From an uncultured Lachnospiraceae bacterium (lineage in GTDB: Bacteria > Bacillota > Clostridia > Lachnospirales > Lachnospiraceae), in contig CACZOS010000055.1 in assembly GCA_902782815.1 (NCBI GenBank), positions 1-9,823 on the forward strand: 9,823 nucleotides of DNA, written 5' to 3'. Positions 4,127 to 9,823 of the stretch are shown here, piece after piece (positions within the stretch are counted from its first letter, which is position 1; each line of letters opens with the position of its first letter). The notes beneath the pieces were generated by a model that saw only the letters and a list, made by a program, of their open reading frames with translations, made no database searches and was not told where the DNA came from. Made by a program: the position numbers and the translations under genes.

Positions 4127-6889
4127 ATGGACACCAAAAGTACACATCTAGGAAAACGGGATCTTTTGAAATATTTTCTGATCTATACCATATTGTTCCT
4201 CGGTATCTGCGCCCTGGTATTCCGTCCTTTCCTCAGCGACGGGAAGAGCCTCGTCTGGAAGATTGACGGTATTCCCCAGTATATGCTGTGGCTCCAGTAC
4301 ACAGGAAAATATATTCGTGACCTGATCAAGAGTATTTCCAGCGGCACACTTAACGTACCTATGTACGATTTTAACATCGGTATGGGAAATGATGTCCGGA
4401 GCTTTTTTAAGACAGAACCCGTAGAATTTCTGGGTACGCTTCTGATTTTCGGAACAAGGGGAACTTCCAAATTATACAATCTTCTGACAATCTTTCGTAT
4501 TTATCTTATCGGCGTATCTTTCTCCTGTTACGGGTTCTACATGAAGAAGCAGCCTCTTCCGGTCCTTTCCGGGGCTTTGCTCTACACCTTCAGCAGCTAT
4601 ACCATCTATCAGGTGGAACGTCATCCCCAGTTCGTAGTTCCCGCCATCATGCTTCCCCTGCTGCTGATCGGTCTTGAAAGGGTCATTCGTAAAGAAGGAT
4701 ATCTTTTCTTTTCACTTACAGTGGCGATATCTCTGATGGCAAGTTACTACTTTCTCTATATGAACACTCTGATCATGGGTTTGTACGCCCTGCTCCGTTT
4801 CAGGGATATCTGCACATCCGACCGTATCCGGGAGTTTTTCTTCATGGTGGGGAGAATCATCAGAAACTATCTGTTGGGAGTGGGTATGACCCTTGTGTTC
4901 TTCATCCCGTCCGTGGCAGGATTCTTTCTATCGGCCAGAAAAGCCGGCGGAAACAAAGCATCCGCAGTCGGCAGTTTTCTCAGTTACGGAAAATACAGGC
5001 TCGTAGACGAATTTCTCTCATTGACCGCACCCGTCAGACAGGGTCCCACATTGACCACCATCTCTGTCGGTGCCATGATCATTCCCGTTCTGGTCCTCCT
5101 GTTTCTGAATCGCGACAAGGAAAAACTGTCCCTGAAACTTGGATTTCTGGTTGGTCTGATCTTCCTGATGATTCCGTTTTTCGGGTATGTATTCTCTGGC
5201 TTCAGTACAGTAAATAACCGCTGGTCTTTCGCCTTCGTATTTATCCTGGCAGTGATCATGATGTTGGAATTTGACTCCGTTTTATCCATGACTCTATGGC
5301 AATATGGGGCAATCTGCATGATCGTTGCCCTCTATGCCCTCTGCAGACATATGCGGTCACCCGGCGATAAAGCCTACCTTTTCTCCCTGATTCTGATGGT
5401 TCTTGTTGTCCTGGTCATCGGTATGATCCGCTTCCTGCCGGCTATACCGGACAGGCTGTCCCGTATAGTCCTCATTCTTCTGGTCTGCGGAACAGTAGCT
5501 TTTAACGGCTACTATATGAACAGCGGAAAATACGGTAATCTGGTGAGCGAGTTTCAGAACGAAGCGACAGTTAACGGTTACTTTACCTCCTCAAGATATA
5601 AACTCCTCAAAAAGATCCGTGATGATGGTTTTTACCGTGTGGATACGGACATGATGTATCACAACTACAACAATGTTGCTGTGGCTCTCGGATTTAACGG
5701 AATCTCCTTATATCAGAGCACCATCAACAGCAGCGTGATCGCCTATTATAAAGAATCGGAAAATGTAGGGATCAGCGCCCTGAACCGGACTCTTTTCCTG
5801 GACAACCGTACTGTGCCTGAGGGGCTGGCCTGTGTAAAGTATTACATCACGTTCAAGGATTCTGACCGCACGGTACCTTATGGATTCGAACCGGTCAGAG
5901 ATATCTCTGACCAGTCGGAAACCTATGATGTCTATCAGAACAAATATGCATTACCCATCGGTTATAATTACAACCGGATCATCAGTCGTTCTGAGTACGA
6001 AAAGGCAAACGTTCTTCAGCAGCAGCAGATACAGCTGAATGCCGCAGTGGTCAATGACGAGGATCTGCCATACATCACCGGTCTTGACCTGGCAGATTCC
6101 GGTGACCTGCCGGTGATCAGTGAAGGCAGTATCGGGCATTTACAGGTGGATGAAGGGATCGTAAAGGAAGGGAATACCTATACGGTAAATAAAACAAATA
6201 AGACCGACTGGGTCCCGGAGAACAACGAGGAGGATGCTTCTGCCAGCAAGACTCCAAGGATCCGTTTTACTGCTACATCCCGCAAAGGCTGCGAAGTATA
6301 TCTGCGCCTGAAAAATGCAACCTGTTCACACAAACAGAGACGGGACATCAATGTTTATACCCAGGAAATCAAGAAACGTGCCATCGTCAGGAGCAAGGCA
6401 GACACGTATGGTCTTGGGATTTCCAACTATCTGGTCAATCTGGGATATTATGAGGAGGAGAAGGAGATTGATGTAGAACTCTCTTTCAGCAATCCGGGCA
6501 AATATACCATCGAAGCATTCGAGATCTACTATGTACCCATGGATTCTTATGCCGGATCCATTGAAGGGTTAAAACAGGGTGGTCTGACTGATGTATCTCT
6601 TACCACAAATACGGTAGAAGGAACTACAACTTCCGATCGTGATCATCTTGTCGTCTTCTCCATACCCTATCATATCGGTTGGTCGGCATTCGTTGATGAT
6701 ATCCATGCCGAGATATTTAATGTAAACACATTATATATGGGAGTTAAAATTCCCGCCGGAAAGCATACAGTGGCATTGGAATACCATTCACCGGGGATAA
6801 GGATCGGCGTGGCAGTATCCTCCATATGCTGGTATATCTTTATTCTTCTTATTATCCGGACCAGGCAGAAAAAAAGGAAACCATCATAA
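4127..6889 (+). CDS. YfhO-family multi-span membrane protein, probable GT-C glycosyltransferase
   Basis: A 920-residue integral membrane protein of the YfhO family. In Bacillus subtilis YfhO is implicated in sugar decoration of lipoteichoic acid, taking the sugar from an undecaprenyl-phosphate carrier; the exact acceptor here is unknown. Residues 1 to about 465 hold many membrane spans; D47 in KIDGIPQY lies in the first outer loop, where GT-C enzymes carry a catalytic acidic residue, and NNRWSF (363-368) is a family-like motif. Residues from about 470 to 885 form a soluble, probably extracellular, domain with a QQQQ run near 631. One last span (about 890-909) is followed by a basic tail, RTRQKKRKPS. 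AAGGAG (4109-4114) is 12 bases before the ATG, rather far. A strong terminator follows the stop codon. Confidence 0.9.
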   Translation: MDTKSTHLGKRDLLKYFLIYTILFLGICALVFRPFLSDGKSLVWKIDGIPQYMLWLQYTGKYIRDLIKSISSGTLNVPMYDFNIGMGNDVRSFFKTEPVEFLGTLLIFGTRGTSKLYNLLTIFRIYLIGVSFSCYGFYMKKQPLPVLSGALLYTFSSYTIYQVERHPQFVVPAIMLPLLLIGLERVIRKEGYLFFSLTVAISLMASYYFLYMNTLIMGLYALLRFRDICTSDRIREFFFMVGRIIRNYLLGVGMTLVFFIPSVAGFFLSARKAGGNKASAVGSFLSYGKYRLVDEFLSLTAPVRQGPTLTTISVGAMIIPVLVLLFLNRDKEKLSLKLGFLVGLIFLMIPFFGYVFSGFSTVNNRWSFAFVFILAVIMMLEFDSVLSMTLWQYGAICMIVALYALCRHMRSPGDKAYLFSLILMVLVVLVIGMIRFLPAIPDRLSRIVLILLVCGTVAFNGYYMNSGKYGNLVSEFQNEATVNGYFTSSRYKLLKKIRDDGFYRVDTDMMYHNYNNVAVALGFNGISLYQSTINSSVIAYYKESENVGISALNRTLFLDNRTVPEGLACVKYYITFKDSDRTVPYGFEPVRDISDQSETYDVYQNKYALPIGYNYNRIISRSEYEKANVLQQQQIQLNAAVVNDEDLPYITGLDLADSGDLPVISEGSIGHLQVDEGIVKEGNTYTVNKTNKTDWVPENNEEDASASKTPRIRFTATSRKGCEVYLRLKNATCSHKQRRDINVYTQEIKKRAIVRSKADTYGLGISNYLVNLGYYEEEKEIDVELSFSNPGKYTIEAFEIYYVPMDSYAGSIEGLKQGGLTDVSLTTNTVEGTTTSDRDHLVVFSIPYHIGWSAFVDDIHAEIFNVNTLYMGVKIPAGKHTVALEYHSPGIRIGVAVSSICWYIFILLIIRTRQKKRKPS

Positions 6890-6895
6890 AGTCAG

Positions 6896-6928
6896 AAACG
6901 CCCCGGCTGAAGCCGGGGCGTTTGTTTT
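6896..6928. terminator. Strong rho-independent terminator, probably bidirectional
   Basis: Arms AAACGCCCCGGC (6896-6907) and GCCGGGGCGTTT (6912-6923) form a 12-pair GC-rich stem with a TGAA loop, followed by GTTTT on the plus strand, seven bases after the YfhO-family stop codon. On the minus strand the stem ends in GCGTTT followed by CTGACTTT, so it can also end transcription from the convergent L,D-transpeptidase gene, whose stop codon is about 40 bases away. Confidence 0.92.
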
Positions 6929-6968
6929 GACTTGTTCATACTGCAGCTGACAGGAGAACCCATGTTAA

Positions 6969-8717
6969 TCAATAGGAGATCACCGTGGTTCCTGCCGGGA
7001 TGTGCTTGTAGATATAATAAGCATCATTATTATACAGACGAGCACAGCCATGGGAGACCGGTCTACCCATAGTCGGGGAGCAGACCGATCCGTCATTATA
7101 AAGTGGTCTGGTATGGAAAGAGTTTCTTCCGCACCAGTGGGTAATATAAAGTTCCTTCGTGTTGACATAATACCATCCCGTCTCCTTGTAAGTCACCTTG
7201 AAGACGCCTTTGGGTGAAGGGGTGGATGCCTTTCCGCTGGCACATGGGAAGGCCTTGATAATCTTCCAATGGCCTGCGGAACCCTGATAGATAACCACCT
7301 GCTGGGTATAATGGCTGATCCAGATCAGGTATTTGGTGGTGCTGCTGTAACCCTTGGCATTGGCAAAAGCAAGCTTTACTTCATTGGAGTAATACTTGTT
7401 GGTATAGAGGCTCTTCCCGTTGACATGTTCGATAGGTCTCACGCCATTTGCAAGCAAAAGACTACGGTTATTCTTCACATACTCTTTCGGTTTGATCTGA
7501 AGAACAGCGGAAGTATGTTCCGCCTTGGTGACGACTCCCTTCTGTTCCATATAAGCCTGAACCTTGATATCGTAGCTGGTATTGCCATCCAGAGAGGAGA
7601 GACTGTAAGTCCTGTTCTTTGTCGTTCCCAACTGTTTGAAAACTTTGTCTCTGGATTTCTTGTACAGGACGATAAACCCTGTACTATTGATGGTGGTATT
7701 CCATTTTACGATCAGTTCCTCCTTGGAATTAAGAGCAAATCTTATCCCTTCTACTGTTCCCGGGACAACAGGTACTTTGACGGCAACCGCCTTGGATTTT
7801 TCTCCCTTGACGATCTTCTTTCCTGCTTCGCCCACGGCCATGACCTTGTAATAATAGGTCTTGCCTCCTTTGAGAGAGGAGGTCTCGTAAACAGGCACCC
7901 CCACACGGGAGCATATGCATTTGTATGAACCGGATTTCTTCACGCTCTGGTACACTTTGTAGTAGGTGGCGCTTGGAGTCGGAGTCCAGGTCAGCTTGAC
8001 TTTACCATTCTGGGTAAATGCCCTCAGCCCGGTAACTTTGGCCTGTTTTTTGATAAATTTACAGTTTAAAGGTTTACCCTGACCATAATAGGCTTTTCCA
8101 TCAAAGGTATAGTTGAGCACGATATAGGTCTTGTAGTCGCCGTTGCTGATCTTCGTACCCGGAATACTTGCTGTCATAGTGACCGCTTTTGCGGTTGACT
8201 TTTTCTTTTTCAGCTCCATCCTGGTAATCAGATCCGTGGAATGTTCTCCATTGAAAACGAGAAATTCTACACTGTTTCCCTTAAATCCCGTGTTTAGGCT
8301 GGCTTCAGCCTTCATCGCGTTCTTTGACGTCCTGGAGACCTTGGCACTGTTCAGGGCTGCCCCGGTAAAATACCGGACAGTAGTGCTCTGCTTTTTATCC
8401 TTTCCCGTAACCGTAAGAGTATATTTTGTCTTGGCAGCATATGCCGATCCCAGAGGAATTTTGAGCATTCTGCTGCTGCCGACCGTTCCGCCGGAAGCGC
8501 TTCCGGTAAGAACTGCAGATGATGCGGAATCCTTTGTGATTTTCCATGTATATCCCGCTGAACAGAAATTCTTAAATTTCAGAATAAGGGAATGATTTGA
8601 GGAATTCACGTAGGCAATCTGCCGATAGGACGCCGCCTGGGCCGGTTTTCCCATGCACATCAGACAGAGGATGAGCAGGACGGAAAACAGCCACAGTTTG
8701 GTTTTTCCGGTTTTCAT
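6969..8717 (-). CDS. Secreted L,D-transpeptidase (YkuD domain) with fibronectin-III-like domains
   Basis: A 582-residue exported protein. The signal peptide has a basic start (KTGKTK), a hydrophobic core (about 8-22) and a likely signal peptidase I site after PAQA (residue 28). Two beta-rich regions of unknown type follow (about 30-120 and 121-222), then two fibronectin-III-like domains (about 226-316 and 320-410). A YkuD catalytic domain fills the C-terminus (about 460-582): TPSPKGVFKV (499-508), H535, and SHGCAR (555-560) with nucleophile C558. Such enzymes make 3-3 cross-links in peptidoglycan or attach proteins to it; which of these applies here is not visible. No lipobox or sortase signal is seen. 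AGGAG (8728-8724) lies six bases upstream of the ATG. The gene is single, with its own promoter, and converges on the YfhO-family gene. Confidence 0.93.
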   Translation of the reverse strand: MKTGKTKLWLFSVLLILCLMCMGKPAQAASYRQIAYVNSSNHSLILKFKNFCSAGYTWKITKDSASSAVLTGSASGGTVGSSRMLKIPLGSAYAAKTKYTLTVTGKDKKQSTTVRYFTGAALNSAKVSRTSKNAMKAEASLNTGFKGNSVEFLVFNGEHSTDLITRMELKKKKSTAKAVTMTASIPGTKISNGDYKTYIVLNYTFDGKAYYGQGKPLNCKFIKKQAKVTGLRAFTQNGKVKLTWTPTPSATYYKVYQSVKKSGSYKCICSRVGVPVYETSSLKGGKTYYYKVMAVGEAGKKIVKGEKSKAVAVKVPVVPGTVEGIRFALNSKEELIVKWNTTINSTGFIVLYKKSRDKVFKQLGTTKNRTYSLSSLDGNTSYDIKVQAYMEQKGVVTKAEHTSAVLQIKPKEYVKNNRSLLLANGVRPIEHVNGKSLYTNKYYSNEVKLAFANAKGYSSTTKYLIWISHYTQQVVIYQGSAGHWKIIKAFPCASGKASTPSPKGVFKVTYKETGWYYVNTKELYITHWCGRNSFHTRPLYNDGSVCSPTMGRPVSHGCARLYNNDAYYIYKHIPAGTTVISY

Positions 8718-8837
8718 TCTTCTCTCCTTTCCTTTTTATTTACCGATCTTATATCAACTGATCTTTCTCTTCAGGATTCAAAACCCTTCTTCAGATCTTT
8801 TACACCCAATATAAAGATATAAAACCGGTTATTTGAT

Positions 8838-8866
8838 ATCATAACACTTTTTTTCTTTATCTTCAA
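8838..8866 (-). promoter_or_regulatory. Sigma-A promoter of the L,D-transpeptidase gene
   Basis: On the minus strand -35 TTGAAG (8866-8861), a 17-base spacer and -10 TATGAT (8843-8838) preceded by TGT (extended -10). The start would lie near 8831, giving a leader of about 110 bases. Confidence 0.75.
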
Positions 8867-8979
8867 CTATATCCCATTCTTTTTTCTTTTATTTTTGCAT
8901 TTATTTGCTAATTTTTTCAATCGGATCCTCCCCATTCTAAAAAGAAGGGGATGAAAATCTATACTTTTCCCGATTTCTC

Positions 8980-8988
8980 TGCTATAAT
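8980..8988 (+). promoter_or_regulatory. Extended -10 promoter of the aminotransferase gene
   Basis: TGCTATAAT (8980-8988) is a full extended -10 box. The hexamer 17 bases upstream, TATACT (8960-8965), is a poor -35. Transcription should start near 8995, about 35 bases before the ATG. Confidence 0.7.
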
Positions 8989-9029
8989 GATACAAACGTC
9001 AACCCATACACTTCATAAAGGACAATGCT

Positions 9030-9823
9030 ATGATTAATTTTAATATTCCCCCCTTCACGGGAAAGGAAACTGAATATATGGCAAAGGCGATCCGGAACCA
9101 CAAAATCAGCGGTGACGGTGAATTTACAAAACTCTGCAATGCCTGGATCATGGACAAGACCGGTGTTCCCGGTGCCCTGCTTACCACATCCTGTACCCAT
9201 GCCACAGAGATGGCGGCCCTCCTCTGTCAGATCAGACCGGGGGATGAGGTGATCATGCCCTCATATACCTTTGTCTCCACCGCAGACGCTTTCGTTCTCC
9301 GGGGAGCAACGGCGGTATTTGTGGATATACGTCCTGACACCATGAACATCGATGAAAACAAGATTGAGGAAGCCATTACCGATAAGACCAGGGCCATTGT
9401 TCCCGTTCATTATGCCGGAGTGGCCTGCGAGATGGATACCATCATGGATATCGCTCACCGCTATGATCTCAGAGTGGTGGAGGATGCAGCCCAGGGTGTC
9501 ATGTCCTCTTATAAGGGCAGGGCTTTAGGATCTATCGGGGATTTCGGCTGCTTCAGTTTCCACGAAACGAAAAATTACAGCATGGGTGAAGGAGGAGCCC
9601 TTCTCATCCGTGATTCCGAAAACATTGAACCGGCGGAGATCATCCGGGAAAAAGGGACGAACCGGAGCAAATTTTTCCGGGGACAGATTGATAAATACAC
9701 CTGGGTGGAGGCCGGCTCTTCCTATCTCCCCAGTGACTTAAACGCGGCATACCTGTGGGCTCAGCTGGAGATGGCCCGGGAGATCTACGATAACCGTATG
9801 GCCTCCTGGAATCTCTATTACGA
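9030..9823 (+). CDS. wecE: dTDP-4-amino-4,6-dideoxygalactose transaminase, WecE/RffA type (N-terminal part)
   Basis: The first 264 residues of a DegT/DnrJ/EryC1/StrS-family aminotransferase; the gene runs off the right edge (Escherichia coli WecE has about 376 residues). The enzyme uses pyridoxal phosphate and glutamate to aminate dTDP-4-keto-6-deoxyglucose, giving dTDP-4-amino-4,6-dideoxygalactose for surface polysaccharides. Seen: SGDGEFT (27-33), GDEVIMPSYTFVSTADAFVLRG (starts 71), VPVHYAGVACEMDTIM (124-139), VVEDAAQG (149-156, D152 contacts the cofactor), and FSFHETKNY (175-183), whose K181 should form the Schiff base. EIIREKGTNRSKFFRGQ (203-219) is typical of WecE rather than other branches. 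AAAGGA (9017-9022) is seven bases before the ATG, and an extended -10 promoter precedes it. As the first gene after a promoter, it may open a surface-glycan gene set beyond the window (inference). Confidence 0.92.
   Translation, partial: MINFNIPPFTGKETEYMAKAIRNHKISGDGEFTKLCNAWIMDKTGVPGALLTTSCTHATEMAALLCQIRPGDEVIMPSYTFVSTADAFVLRGATAVFVDIRPDTMNIDENKIEEAITDKTRAIVPVHYAGVACEMDTIMDIAHRYDLRVVEDAAQGVMSSYKGRALGSIGDFGCFSFHETKNYSMGEGGALLIRDSENIEPAEIIREKGTNRSKFFRGQIDKYTWVEAGSSYLPSDLNAAYLWAQLEMAREIYDNRMASWNLYY

Larger units (their letters stand above)
8718..9029. other. AT-rich divergent intergenic region
   Basis: About 310 bases between the L,D-transpeptidase and the aminotransferase genes. It holds one promoter for each direction. 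Near 8930-8950, CCCC and TTCT pair with AGAA and GGGG around an AAAA loop with one bulged A; no T-run follows on either strand. The 8850-8920 stretch is pyrimidine-rich on the plus strand. No small gene is apparent. Confidence 0.6.

Noticed and set aside
9025..9033. Two-codon frame ATG CTA TGA whose stop overlaps the wecE start codon
   Set aside because: Could in principle be a minimal upstream frame, but chance is a sufficient explanation and the ribosome site spacing fits the wecE ATG better.

Overview
The window looks like chromosomal DNA of a Gram-positive, Lachnospiraceae-like member of the Clostridia. The reasons are the gene order rpmE - DUF1385 protein - prmC, the strong AGGAGG-type ribosome binding sites, the sigma-A promoters with TGnTATAAT extended -10 boxes, and the BioY, YfhO and secreted L,D-transpeptidase proteins. 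The genus cannot be fixed from the sequence alone.

Left region (about 1-1750, minus strand): a translation-related operon read leftwards. A clear promoter (1720-1748) drives rpmE (bL31), then a DUF1385/YqhQ-type membrane protein, then prmC (release-factor glutamine methyltransferase), which runs off the left edge. The last two genes overlap by one base (TGATG). A long symmetric hairpin lies between rpmE and the DUF1385 gene. Its irregular positions are nearly all G-U pairs when read on the minus strand, which points to a function in the RNA.

Middle region (about 1750-6930): a CpXC zinc-ribbon protein gene (minus) diverges from bioY (plus), the biotin-uptake S component. Between them is a 10-bp inverted repeat with an 18-nt spacer. 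It matches the form of a BirA biotin-repressor operator and covers the -35 box of a near-ideal bioY promoter. A Cof-type HAD phosphatase gene with its own promoter follows, then a 920-residue YfhO-family multi-membrane protein, probably a GT-C-fold enzyme of envelope glycan decoration. A strong terminator (6896-6928) closes this run and can also serve the convergent gene to its right.

Right region (about 6960-9823): a secreted L,D-transpeptidase (YkuD domain) with fibronectin-III-like domains on the minus strand, a divergent intergenic region of about 310 bases with a promoter for each side, and on the plus strand the first 264 codons of a WecE/RffA-type sugar-nucleotide aminotransferase. YfhO, the transpeptidase and the aminotransferase all fit cell-wall and surface-glycan work.

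No mobile element, CRISPR array, phage gene, rRNA or tRNA was seen. The window is mostly ordinary core genome. The points most worth a second look are the hairpin after rpmE, the rpmE leader and the BirA-like operator.
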